Part shown: positions 1 through 7,531 of the stretch, piece after piece | Layout of the letters: every line of letters begins with the position of its first letter | Position numbering within the stretch: position 1 is the first letter of the stretch | NCBI GenBank assembly: GCA_026708285.1 | Contig: JAPOVF010000328.1 | Coordinates: 1-42,135 of the forward strand | DNA length: 42,135 nucleotides | Source of the DNA: Acidobacteriota bacterium | GTDB lineage: Bacteria; Acidobacteriota; Thermoanaerobaculia; Multivoradales; Multivoraceae | Reading direction: 5' to 3' | Notes under the pieces: model-generated | Database searches by the model: none | Seen by the model: only the letters and a program-made list of their open reading frames with translations | What the model was told of the DNA's origin: nothing | Translations under genes and position numbers: made by a program

Positions 1-31
1 GGCTGGCGTCGGCGACGACGGTGGGGGTGTA

Positions 32-646
32 CTAGGTTCCGGCGCGATTGCGATAGAGCGACGGATCGACCACCTCGGCCATCGCCTGCTCGTCCAGGCC
101 CTCGACCAGCTCGGCGATGCGTGCGGCCGCTCCTTCCGGGTTCTGGAGCGCTTCCCGATACTCGAGTTCGACCCACTCGAACTGCGGCGCGTGGCGGAGC
201 AGGTAGTTCACGCGCCAGAGCTGGTCCTGCCACAACTCCATCATCCGCTCGTCCGGCGTGTCGTCGGTTTCGCCCCGCCGGTCGAGCATCTTGCGCTGCG
301 ATGCGAGCACCTCTCCGAGGTCGCGCCGCATCAGGATGACTTGGTAGTTCAGGTTCGGGGGCAGGTCCTTCAGCAGGAAGGAGATGACCTTGACGGCGCG
401 TCCCTTCGAAGCCCGGAGCCAGGACTTGTCCGGCTCGTTCGCCAAGTTCTTGACGCGCTCATCCTCGTAGTAGCCGCCCGGATTGTCCTCGTCGGCTAGC
501 CGCTCGCCGTCGGTCACGATCTCCATGCCGCCGGCCTCGAGCATCCGCATCGTCATCGAGGTGCCGGAGCGGGGGAGGCCGGAGACGACGACGATCGGCC
601 GGCCGTAGCGGAGGCGACGCCAGAATCGCTTGGGCGCGAAGGTCAC
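32..646 (-). CDS. Small sulfotransferase-like P-loop protein
   Basis: Protein of 204 residues. Residues about 20-35 read VVSGLPRSGTSMTMRML, the PAPS-binding P-loop form (GxPRSGTT-like) of the sulfotransferase family; these enzymes move sulfate from PAPS to a hydroxyl or amine. A later segment with RRDLGEVLASQRKML resembles the second PAPS-contacting region (Arg/Ser pair). It is shorter than typical sulfotransferases (250-300 residues) but matches a compact bacterial subfamily. The start is GTG at 646-644, and the upstream toxin gene's TGA (645-643) overlaps it as GTGA, so translation is probably coupled. The acceptor substrate cannot be read from the sequence. It could also be a sulfotransferase-fold protein without activity. 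Confidence 0.8.
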   Translation of the reverse strand: MTFAPKRFWRRLRYGRPIVVVSGLPRSGTSMTMRMLEAGGMEIVTDGERLADEDNPGGYYEDERVKNLANEPDKSWLRASKGRAVKVISFLLKDLPPNLNYQVILMRRDLGEVLASQRKMLDRRGETDDTPDERMMELWQDQLWRVNYLLRHAPQFEWVELEYREALQNPEGAAARIAELVEGLDEQAMAEVVDPSLYRNRAGT

Positions 647-1083
647 GCCGCGACCAGTGGATCGCGGGTGCGCAGTTCCGGAAAGTGGGCGAAGTCGCGG
701 TCTCGGGTCAGGAGTTCGCTGACACCGTTCGCGATACAGATGGCAGCGATGCGGGCGTCATGGACCCGGCCGCCGGTGATCCGGGGCTGAGCCGCCATAC
801 GGTGGAACACGGGCAGGAATTGCTCCGTTTCAGCGATCAGGCGCACAGATGGCGATGAAGCCCACTCCTCAAGCTGGCGCCAGGCTTCCAGCATCGGCGT
901 TGCGTCCTGGCCCCAGATGCGGCGGTTCGTCACTACGCTCAGGAACTCGCAGCAGCAGGGCCAGGGGATGGCCCAAGGCTGGTCGCCATCGGCGTAGGCC
1001 TGGACGAGCGCATGAGCTTCCTCGTTGACCGCGTCCTCGTAGCGATGGGCGTACACGAGCAGATTCGTGTCGAACGCGATCAC
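643..1083 (-). CDS. vapC: VapC-like PIN-domain toxin
   Basis: PIN-domain protein of 146 residues. It opens with MIAFDTNLLVYAHR, holding the first acidic metal ligand (Asp5), then CCEFLSVVTN with the conserved Glu, and ends with DARIAAICIANGVSELLTRDRDF carrying the last Asp residues of the active site. VapC toxins are Mg-dependent RNases that cut tRNA or rRNA and are held inactive by a cognate antitoxin. The start is GTG at 1083-1081, six bases after the antitoxin stop. Its TGA overlaps the GTG of the sulfotransferase-like gene. The RNA target is unknown. Confidence 0.88.
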   Translation of the reverse strand: MIAFDTNLLVYAHRYEDAVNEEAHALVQAYADGDQPWAIPWPCCCEFLSVVTNRRIWGQDATPMLEAWRQLEEWASSPSVRLIAETEQFLPVFHRMAAQPRITGGRVHDARIAAICIANGVSELLTRDRDFAHFPELRTRDPLVAA

Positions 1084-1089
1084 TCTGGG

Positions 1090-1329
1090 CTACCTGCCCT
1101 CGTAGATGATGTCGCGGAGTTCCTCCCAGGAGTACTTCTCCAGCGGATTCGGACCGTTGGGATTCCCGTAGCGACAGTCCTTCATCTTGTACTTCTTCGT
1201 CGGCAACGGCTTCGCCAGCAGTTGCCGCAGTCCGTCCTCGATAACGGCCCGTAGCGGCTGGCCGGTGGCCTTCGCTCGCTGTCTGGCCTGCTCAAGCAGC
1301 GCGTCGTGGATTTCAACGGTCGTCTTCAT
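1090..1329 (-). CDS. vapB: VapB-like antitoxin
   Basis: Protein of 79 residues. The N-terminal half (MKTTVEIHDALLEQARQRAK...) looks like a ribbon-helix-helix DNA-binding domain: one beta strand, then two helices ending LRAVIEDGLRQLL. The C-terminal half, rich in Lys/Tyr/Pro and ending SWEELRDIIYEGR, is the part that would bind and block the PIN toxin just downstream. This order and size match VapBC modules, in which the complex represses its own promoter. A three-half-site repeat lies directly upstream (1335-1363). Confidence 0.85.
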   Translation of the reverse strand: MKTTVEIHDALLEQARQRAKATGQPLRAVIEDGLRQLLAKPLPTKKYKMKDCRYGNPNGPNPLEKYSWEELRDIIYEGR

Positions 1330-1334
1330 AGTGA

Positions 1335-1363
1335 CCCATACTACCCATACGTAGAAGTATGGG
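1335..1363 (-). promoter_or_regulatory. Putative VapBC operator (three CCCATAC half-sites)
   Basis: On the + strand CCCATAC occurs at 1335-1341 and again at 1344-1350, followed by the inverted copy GTATGGG at 1357-1363. The last two form a 7-bp inverted repeat with a 6-base spacer. The array ends 5 bases upstream of the antitoxin ATG and covers the likely -10 hexamer TAGTAT (1338-1343). This is the arrangement expected for autorepression by an RHH antitoxin. Binding is inferred. Confidence 0.7.
1338..1343 (-). promoter_or_regulatory. -10 hexamer of the vapBC promoter
   Basis: TAGTAT on the minus strand, 8 nt from the ATG at 1329, would place transcription start at or next to the start codon (leaderless). 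It lies within the repeat array of the operator. Confidence 0.45.
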
Positions 1364-1497
1364 CAAGAAGGGCTCTATGACTTCTAGGCTTGCTGCACCT
1401 CTGGAGGCCCGGGTTGCTCGGCTCACGGCCTTGCCTCCCCTGGATTGGCTCGATGGGTCGCCGCTTCAGCAGCAGCCTGCGAGACGGCGGACACGAA

Positions 1498-1503
1498 TAG
1501 AAT
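1498..1503 (+). promoter_or_regulatory. Possible -10 hexamer (TAGAAT) for the 1578 gene run
   Basis: TAGAAT followed by CCGG, the same 10-base string found upstream of the genes at 9696 and 13175. It sits 74 nt upstream of the ATG at 1578, so this transcript would have a leader. No convincing -35 element is visible. The rest of 1364-1577 shows no gene. Confidence 0.35.
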
Positions 1504-1577
1504 CCGGCCCGTCGAGCCCAGGCCGACCGATCGGCAAGTGGCGCCGCCCAGTCCCCGACCATCTGAATCCGTAGACC

Positions 1578-3725
1578 ATGCCACTCCGCCGCCCGACCGC
1601 CATCGCTCTCTCTCTGCTTGCGGCGCTCTGCGCCGCTACGCCGGCGGCCGCCTACATTGGCCCCGGGGCCGGGTTCGCGCTGATGTCGTCGTTCCTGGTG
1701 CTGCTGGCGACGGTGGTGCTGGCCTTCCTGTCGATCCTGGCCTGGCCGATCCGCACGCTGTGGCGGGTCGTGCGTCGGAAGAAGCCGCCGAAGGCGCACG
1801 TCAAGCGACTCGTGTTCGTCGGGCTCGACGGCCAGGACCCGCGACTGACAGAGCGGATGATGGAGGAGGGCAAGCTGCCCAACTTCATGCGTCTCAGGAG
1901 GCAGGGCAGCTACCGCCGAATCGCCAGCACGTACCCGGCGCTGTCGCCGGTCGCCTGGTCGACCTTCGCGACCGGCGCCAATCCGGGCAAGCACAACATC
2001 TTCGACTTCCTCGACCGGGACCTGCGCAGCTACCTGCCGAAGCTGTCCTCGGCCCATATCGGCCGCGTGGAGCGGTTCCTGAAGCTAGGCAGATGGAAGA
2101 TCCCGCTGCAGAAGCCGGAGATCAGGATGCTGCGGCGGTCGAAGCCGTTCTGGACCGTGCTCGGCGAGCGAAACGTCTGGAGCACGGTGCTCCGCGTACC
2201 GATCACCTTCCCGCCGGACCGGTTCTACGGCGCTCAGCTGGCGGCCATGTGCGTGCCGGACCTTGTCGGCAGTCAGGGGACCTTCCTGCTCTACACGACG
2301 CGTCCGGCGACGGACGCGATCCGGGAGGGTGGATTGCGGGTGCCGCTGAGTTCCAACGGTTCTGGCCCGGACCACTTCGACTGCGTGGTCGAAGGGCCGG
2401 AGAACAGCTTCCTGGAAGGCGATCCGCCGCCTCCTCTCCGCGCGCCGGTGACGATCGAGGTCGACCGCAAGGAGAAGACCGCGACGGTCAGCGTGGCGGG
2501 GGAGACGGTGGAGCTCAGGCAGGGAGAGCTCTCCGACTGGGTGCGGCTCGAGTTCCGGGCCGCGCCGGGGATCAAGGTGCACGGCCTGACCCGGATGATG
2601 CTGACGGAGGCGGGCCAGCACACGTCGCTCTACCTGACCGCGATCCACATCGATCCCGAGAAACCCGCGATGCCGATTTCCCACCCCTCCTACTACGCTT
2701 CGTACCTGTCCAAGCGGCTGGGGGACTTCGCGACCCTCGGCCTCGCCGAGGACACGACGGCGCTCAACGAGGGTGTGACCGACGACGCGACCTTCCTCAG
2801 GCAGTCGTACGACATCGACCGCGAGCGCGAGGAGATGTTCTTCGCCGCGCTCGAGCGGCTGCGCAAGGGCTCCCTGACCTGCGTCTTCGACGCCACCGAC
2901 CGGATCCAGCACATGTTCTGGCGCTACATGGAAGACGGTCACCCAGCGGCGAACGGCCGCAAGACGGGCAAGCAGCGCCGGACGATCGAGGAGCACTACC
3001 GGCACAACGACGCCCTGGTCGGCCGGGTGATGGAGAAGCTGGGCGACGACGATCTTCTCATCGTGCTCTCGGACCACGGTTTCGCCTCCTTCCGGCGCGG
3101 CGTGAACCTGAATCGCTGGCTGCTCGACCATGGCTACCTCGTCCTTCGCGAGGACGCCGACGGCAGCGAGGAGTGGCTGGAGGGCGTGGACTGGTCGCGC
3201 ACGCGCGCCTATGCGCTCGGGCTCGCCGGCGTGTTCCTGAACCTGGAGGGCCGGGAGGCCGCCGGCATCGTGAAGCCGGGCGAAGAGGCGAGGGCGCTCA
3301 AACGCGAACTCATCACGGCCTGGACCGGCCTGCGCGACGAGGAGCGGCGCGCCGTCGGCATCAACGCCGCCTTCGACGCCGAGGACCTGTACACCGGTCC
3401 CTACAAGGGCAACGCCCCCGACCTGATCGTCGGCTACAACGACGGCTACCGGGTGTCCTGGGACTGCGCGGTCGGTGTCGTGGCGGGGCCGCTCTTCGCC
3501 GACAACACGAAAGCCTGGAGCGGAGACCACTGCGTCGATCCGCGGCTCGTGCCCGGCGTCTTCTTCAGCAGCCGGCCTGTGGACCGGGAGGACGACCTGT
3601 CGCTGCTCGACATGGCGCCTACAGCGCTGGCTCTGTTCGGAGTCGACAAACCGGACTACATGGAGGGCGAGTCGGTCTTCGACCTGGCAGGCCTTGCAGG
3701 CGGCGCGGCCGGAGCGCCGGCGTGA
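1578..3725 (+). CDS. Membrane-anchored alkaline-phosphatase-superfamily phosphodiesterase
   Basis: Protein of 715 residues. It has a signal-like segment (1-25) and a membrane helix (about 32-60) ending in a basic stop WRVVRRKKPPK, then a large alkaline phosphatase/nucleotide pyrophosphatase-type domain. Likely metal and catalytic residues: Asp84 in GLDGQDP, Ser123 in LSPVAWSTF at the position of the NPP nucleophile, Asp438, Asp441 and His445 in FDATDRIQHMF, Asp499-His500 in SDHGF, and His651 in WSGDH. Family members hydrolyse or transfer phospho-mono/diesters; the substrate here is unknown. The gene is followed with a 4-base overlap by a paralogue of the same fold. The ATG at 1578 was chosen because a signal sequence starts right there. 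Confidence 0.85.
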   Translation: MPLRRPTAIALSLLAALCAATPAAAYIGPGAGFALMSSFLVLLATVVLAFLSILAWPIRTLWRVVRRKKPPKAHVKRLVFVGLDGQDPRLTERMMEEGKLPNFMRLRRQGSYRRIASTYPALSPVAWSTFATGANPGKHNIFDFLDRDLRSYLPKLSSAHIGRVERFLKLGRWKIPLQKPEIRMLRRSKPFWTVLGERNVWSTVLRVPITFPPDRFYGAQLAAMCVPDLVGSQGTFLLYTTRPATDAIREGGLRVPLSSNGSGPDHFDCVVEGPENSFLEGDPPPPLRAPVTIEVDRKEKTATVSVAGETVELRQGELSDWVRLEFRAAPGIKVHGLTRMMLTEAGQHTSLYLTAIHIDPEKPAMPISHPSYYASYLSKRLGDFATLGLAEDTTALNEGVTDDATFLRQSYDIDREREEMFFAALERLRKGSLTCVFDATDRIQHMFWRYMEDGHPAANGRKTGKQRRTIEEHYRHNDALVGRVMEKLGDDDLLIVLSDHGFASFRRGVNLNRWLLDHGYLVLREDADGSEEWLEGVDWSRTRAYALGLAGVFLNLEGREAAGIVKPGEEARALKRELITAWTGLRDEERRAVGINAAFDAEDLYTGPYKGNAPDLIVGYNDGYRVSWDCAVGVVAGPLFADNTKAWSGDHCVDPRLVPGVFFSSRPVDREDDLSLLDMAPTALALFGVDKPDYMEGESVFDLAGLAGGAAGAPA

Positions 3726-5719
3726 ACCGGCCACTTTCGCTAGTGGCGGCGGTGCTTGCCGCCTTGGCTGTCGCCTGCGGCGGCGGTGGCGTCGGTTCGT
3801 CCGAGGGGCCGAAGGTCATCGTGCTCGGCTTCGACGGCCTGGACCCTGAACTCACCCGGCAGTTGATCGACGAAGGGAGGCTGCCGAACTTCGCCCGGCT
3901 CGAGGCGATGGGTGGCTTCACGGAGCTGGAGACGACGATCCCGCCGCACAGCCCGGTCGCCTGGTCGAGCTTCGTCACCGGCATGGACCCGGGCGGCCAC
4001 GGCATCTTCGACTTCCTGCACCGGGACCCAGAGACGATGATCCCGTACTCGTCGACGGCCGCGGCGTCGTCCGGCGGACGTTTCCTGGAGGTGGGACCCT
4101 GGCAGTTCCCGCTCACCAGCGGGGACTACGTGCAGTTCCGGCACGGCACGCCGTTCTGGGAGGTGCTGGAGGAGCACGGCGTGCGGACGCAGGTGATCCG
4201 CATGCCGGCGAACTTCCCGGTTTCCGGTACGGCCAGTCGCGAACTTTCGGGCATGGGAACGAGTGACATTCTCGGCACGGACGGCACGTTCACGTTCTAC
4301 ACCTCGGAACTCTTCGCCGACCGCGACATCAGCGGCGGCGACATCGTCGAGCTGGATATCTACGACAACGTCGTCGAGGCGGAGTTGCTTGGTCCCGAGA
4401 ATCCGCTGCTGCGGGAGCCGGTGAAACTGACCGCGCCGTTCACGGTCTACGTCGATCCCGAGGCCGGGAGCGCCAAGATCGAACTCGGTGACCAGCAGAT
4501 CGTGCTCCGGGTCGGGGAATGGAGCGACTGGCTGGAGGTCGGCTTCGAGATGATGCCGACCCAGCACCTGCGCGGTATCTGCCGGATGTACCTGCGCGCG
4601 CTCGAGCCGGAGTTCGAGCTCTACGTCAGCCCGATCGACCACGATCCGATGTCGCCCGCGGCGCCGATCTCGACTCCGCCCGACTTCGCGGCCGAACTGG
4701 CGGAGGCTGTCGACCGGTTCTACACGGAGGGGATGCCCGAGGACACGAAGACCCTGACGGAGGGCGTCTTTACTCCGGAGGAGTTCCTGGCGCAGGCCAA
4801 GATCGCCGGCGACGAGGTTGCCGAGCAGTACGGCTACGTTCTGGACCGTTACCTCGAACAGCAGGGCGGCTTCCTGTTCTACTACTTCGGCAACGTGGAC
4901 CAGATCGGCCACGTCCGCTGGCGGTCGCGCGATCCGGAGCACCCCGCTTACGACCCGGAAGCTGACGCCGTGCACGAGGACCTGATCCCGACGCTCTACG
5001 AGGGACTCGACGTCGTCGTCGGCCAGACGCTGGACCGGCTCGAGGCCGAGGCCGGCCTCGGCGACGGCGCGGCGGACGAGCCGCTGCTCATCGTCATGTC
5101 GGACCACGGCTTCGCCTCCTGGCGCCGCGCCTTCCACCTGAATGCCTGGCTGGCCGAGAACGGCTACCTGACGGCGAGAAGCCCGGATCCCTACGCGGAC
5201 GAGGGCTTCCTGCTGAACGTCGACTGGGACGAGACCCGGGCCTACGGGATCGGCTTCTCGGGTCTCTACGTCAACCTGCGCGGCCGTGAGCGCGACGGCA
5301 CGGTGACGGCGGCGGAGCGTCTCGACCTGGTCCGGGAGCTCAAGCGGGAGCTGCTGGCGGTCGTCGACCCGGAGTCGGGCGAACCCGCGATCACGGAAGT
5401 CCACCTTCGCGAGGACTACGCCTTCCAGGACCGTACGGCGATCGGCCCCGATCTGGTCGTCGGCTACGCAAAGGGGTACCGCGGGGCGACGGAGTCGGCG
5501 TCGGGCGAGGTCGTGGGTGAAGTCTTCAGCGACAACGACAGCGCCTGGAGCGGCGATCACATGATGGATCACCGGACCGTGCCGGGCGTGCTCCTGGTCA
5601 GTCGTCCGCTTGGACGCCCGGCCCGGGGCATCGTCGACCTGGCTGCCTCGATCCTGGCCGAGTACGGCGTGGAGGAGTTCCCGCCCCTCGCGGGCGGTGC
5701 CGCGAGCGGCTCGCCCTGA
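3722..5719 (+). CDS. Lipoprotein alkaline-phosphatase-superfamily phosphodiesterase (paralogue)
   Basis: Protein of 665 residues starting at GTG 3722, which overlaps the TGA of the previous gene (GTGA). The first 19 residues form a lipoprotein signal (LAALAVAC), with Cys19 followed by a glycine run. The catalytic domain parallels the upstream paralogue: GFDGLDP with Asp38, HSPVAWSSF, NVDQIGH, MSDHGFASW and WSGDH. The upstream protein has a membrane helix and this one a lipid anchor, so both probably act at the periplasmic membrane face. The reading frame stays open for about 2.3 kb upstream only because of GC bias; that extension lies inside the first paralogue and is not coding. Substrate unknown. 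Confidence 0.85.
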   Translation: MNRPLSLVAAVLAALAVACGGGGVGSSEGPKVIVLGFDGLDPELTRQLIDEGRLPNFARLEAMGGFTELETTIPPHSPVAWSSFVTGMDPGGHGIFDFLHRDPETMIPYSSTAAASSGGRFLEVGPWQFPLTSGDYVQFRHGTPFWEVLEEHGVRTQVIRMPANFPVSGTASRELSGMGTSDILGTDGTFTFYTSELFADRDISGGDIVELDIYDNVVEAELLGPENPLLREPVKLTAPFTVYVDPEAGSAKIELGDQQIVLRVGEWSDWLEVGFEMMPTQHLRGICRMYLRALEPEFELYVSPIDHDPMSPAAPISTPPDFAAELAEAVDRFYTEGMPEDTKTLTEGVFTPEEFLAQAKIAGDEVAEQYGYVLDRYLEQQGGFLFYYFGNVDQIGHVRWRSRDPEHPAYDPEADAVHEDLIPTLYEGLDVVVGQTLDRLEAEAGLGDGAADEPLLIVMSDHGFASWRRAFHLNAWLAENGYLTARSPDPYADEGFLLNVDWDETRAYGIGFSGLYVNLRGRERDGTVTAAERLDLVRELKRELLAVVDPESGEPAITEVHLREDYAFQDRTAIGPDLVVGYAKGYRGATESASGEVVGEVFSDNDSAWSGDHMMDHRTVPGVLLVSRPLGRPARGIVDLAASILAEYGVEEFPPLAGGAASGSP

Positions 5720-5744
5720 ACCGGGTCAGACGATCGCGCTAGCG

Positions 5745-5753
5745 AAGGAGGAG
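5745..5753 (+). promoter_or_regulatory. Strong ribosome binding site
   Basis: AAGGAGGAG, a near-perfect anti-16S match, ends 3 nt before the ATG at 5757. It is much stronger than the sites of its operon neighbours, which rely on overlapping stop/start codons, and it fixes the start of the small RHH-like gene. Confidence 0.75.
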
Positions 5754-5756
5754 AAA

Positions 5757-5951
5757 ATGTTCGGCGGCGGCAAGATCAAGCTCGACAAGGATCTTCTCGC
5801 GCGGGTGAAGCGCTACAGCGACATCGCGGGCTACTCATCGGTCGAGGAGTTCATCACCCACGCGCTGGAGAAGGAGCTGGCCAAGCTCGAGGGCGCCGAG
5901 TCGAGGGAGGAGATCGAGAAGCGGCTGCGCGGCCTGGGCTACATCTCCTGA
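5757..5951 (+). CDS. Small ribbon-helix-helix-like protein
   Basis: Protein of 64 residues. KIKLDKDLLARVKRYSDIAGYSSVEEFITHALEKELAKLE fits a ribbon-helix-helix pattern (strand, helix, GYSS turn, helix VEEFITHALEKEL), as in CopG/Arc-type proteins. The C-terminal part is a charged helix ending KRLRGLGYIS. The gene lies 37 nt after the second phosphodiesterase and 21 nt before the membrane protein, on the same strand, so it is probably co-transcribed with them. It could be a DNA-binding regulator or a small protein partner. No DNA target is visible. Confidence 0.75.
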   Translation: MFGGGKIKLDKDLLARVKRYSDIAGYSSVEEFITHALEKELAKLEGAESREEIEKRLRGLGYIS

Positions 5952-5972
5952 CGGCGTCCGTCTTCGCCGCCC

Positions 5973-6839
5973 ATGTCCTTCGTCAACGCCGCCCTGCGGG
6001 CCGTCTTCGACCTCGTGCTCGGGCCGTTCGCGGCCCTGCCACCGATCGTTCCGGTTTCGCTGGTTTCGCTGGTTTCGGGCATCTTCGCGCTGCTCGTCTA
6101 CCGCTGGACGTCGAATCAGGAGGCGATCGCCGCGGTCAAGCGGCGCCTCTTCGGTCACCTGCTGGAAGTACGCCTGTTCAACGACGACCTGCGCGCGGTG
6201 CTCCGGGCCCAACTGCGGCTGCTGCGGGAGAACCTGACCTACCTGCGGCTCAACCTGGTGCCGCTCCTGTGGATGATCGTTCCCTTCGTGCTGCTGATCG
6301 CCCAGCTCCAGTTCCACTACGGCTACGGGGGCCTCGAGGTGGGCGAGCGAACGCTCCTGACCGTCGACCTGGTCGCGCCGAATGCGGAGCCGTCGGCCGA
6401 CGGCGAGCAAGCGTCGCGCCCGGGTGTGGACCTCGAGGCGCCGCCGGGCGTCGCGGTCGAAACGCCGGGCGTCTGGGTGCCGAGCCTGCACCAGGTGGCG
6501 TGGCGTGTTCGCGCCCTTGATCCGGGGCGACACGAACTTGTCGTCCGAACGGGCGGGGAGGAGTTCACGAAGAGCGTCCTCGTGGTCGATCCCGATGGCG
6601 GCGCTCGCTGGGTCCGCCGCTCGCCGACGCGGCGACGGGCGGCGATCGTCGACCAGTTGCTCTACCCGGCGGAACCGTCGCTGCCCCGGGACGGGCCGGT
6701 CGACCGAATCGACATCCGGTATCCGCCAGCTTCCATCTCGTTCTTCGGCCTGTTCGACCTCCACTGGCTGATCGCGTTCCTGATCCTGTCGATCGGGCTG
6801 GCGTTCGCGCTGCGGAACCGTTTCGGCGTCACGCTGTGA
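5973..6839 (+). CDS. Multi-pass membrane protein, possibly EMC3/TMCO1-like
   Basis: Protein of 288 residues. A first membrane region (about 20-45, SLVSLVSGIFALLVYRW) is followed by a basic, helical stretch (about 47-85, with IAAVKRRLFGHLLEVRLFNDD). A second helix follows (about 92-112, LVPLLWMIVPFVLLIAQLQF), then a roughly 150-residue likely periplasmic domain, and a C-terminal helix (LHWLIAFLILSIGLAFAL). This topology recalls the DUF106/EMC3/TMCO1 branch of the Oxa1/YidC superfamily. That is an impression from layout, not a demonstrated homology. The gene overlaps the downstream glycosyltransferase by 4 bases (GTGA). Function unknown. Confidence 0.7.
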   Translation: MSFVNAALRAVFDLVLGPFAALPPIVPVSLVSLVSGIFALLVYRWTSNQEAIAAVKRRLFGHLLEVRLFNDDLRAVLRAQLRLLRENLTYLRLNLVPLLWMIVPFVLLIAQLQFHYGYGGLEVGERTLLTVDLVAPNAEPSADGEQASRPGVDLEAPPGVAVETPGVWVPSLHQVAWRVRALDPGRHELVVRTGGEEFTKSVLVVDPDGGARWVRRSPTRRRAAIVDQLLYPAEPSLPRDGPVDRIDIRYPPASISFFGLFDLHWLIAFLILSIGLAFALRNRFGVTL

Positions 6840-7531
6840 TCGCCGTCGACGTCGTCATCCCGGCTTACAACGAGGAGGATTCGATCGGGCTGGTACTCGC
6901 GGACCTGCCCCGCGACCTGGTGCGACGGGTCGTCGTCGCCGACAACAACTCGCGGGACGCGACGGCGGCGCGGGCGCGCGAAGCCGGGGCGGAGGTCGTG
7001 CCGGCGCCGGTTCAGGGCTACGGCAGCGCGTGTCTGGCCGCGCTCGACCACGTACGGCGGACCGGACCGCCGGACATCGTCGTGTTCCTCGACGCGGACT
7101 ACTCGGATCACCCCGACGAGGTGCCGCGGCTCGTGGAGCCGATCGCGCGCGACGAGGCGGACCTGGTCATTGGTTCGCGGGCGCTGGGAAACGCCGAGCC
7201 GGGCGCCGTGCTGCCGCAGGCGCGCTGGGGCAACCAGTTCGCCTGCCTGCTCGTTCACCTGCTCTACGGGCACCGCTACACCGATCTGGGTCCGTTCCGT
7301 GCCGTCTCGTGGCGGGCGCTGGAGTCGCTCGGCATGCGGGACCCGAACTTCGGCTGGACGGCGGAGATGCAGGTCAAGGCGCTGAGGCGGGGCCTGCGTG
7401 TCGTGGAGGCGCCGGTCAGCTACCGGCGCCGGACCGGAGTGTCCAAGATCACGGGCACGATCTCCGGCACAGTGCGCGCGGGTTGGAAGATCATCGCCAC
7501 GGTTCTCCGCTACAGTCGCGGCCCGATATGA
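6836..7531 (+). CDS. Family-2 glycosyltransferase (DPM1/polyprenyl-phosphate sugar synthase-like)
   Basis: Protein of 231 residues from GTG 6836. The GT-A fold is clear: VDVVIPAYNEEDSIGLVL at the N-terminus, NNSRDAT, and the metal-binding DAD motif (Asp86-Ala-Asp88, FLDADYSDHPDE). YTDLGPFRAV and the Trp-Thr-Ala-Glu-Met box follow, typical of enzymes that load a sugar onto polyprenyl phosphate. There is no C-terminal membrane domain, so it is a soluble or peripheral cytoplasmic enzyme. It overlaps the genes on both sides (GTGA before, ATGA after). With two extracytoplasmic phosphodiesterases in the same run, a lipid-linked sugar is a plausible product; donor and acceptor are not known. Confidence 0.85.
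   Translation: MIAVDVVIPAYNEEDSIGLVLADLPRDLVRRVVVADNNSRDATAARAREAGAEVVPAPVQGYGSACLAALDHVRRTGPPDIVVFLDADYSDHPDEVPRLVEPIARDEADLVIGSRALGNAEPGAVLPQARWGNQFACLLVHLLYGHRYTDLGPFRAVSWRALESLGMRDPNFGWTAEMQVKALRRGLRVVEAPVSYRRRTGVSKITGTISGTVRAGWKIIATVLRYSRGPI

Noticed and set aside
1445-3721. Very long open frame that would extend the second phosphodiesterase by about 760 residues
   Set aside because: The translation is Arg/Gly/Ala-rich without any domain and lies over the first phosphodiesterase in a different phase. The lipoprotein signal at 3722 shows the true start.
3740-5572. Long antisense open frames opposite the phosphodiesterases, helicases, ppk and ABC genes
   Set aside because: These mirror codon bias of GC-rich genes (His/Arg/Val/Asp-rich translations) and show no domains or ribosome sites.
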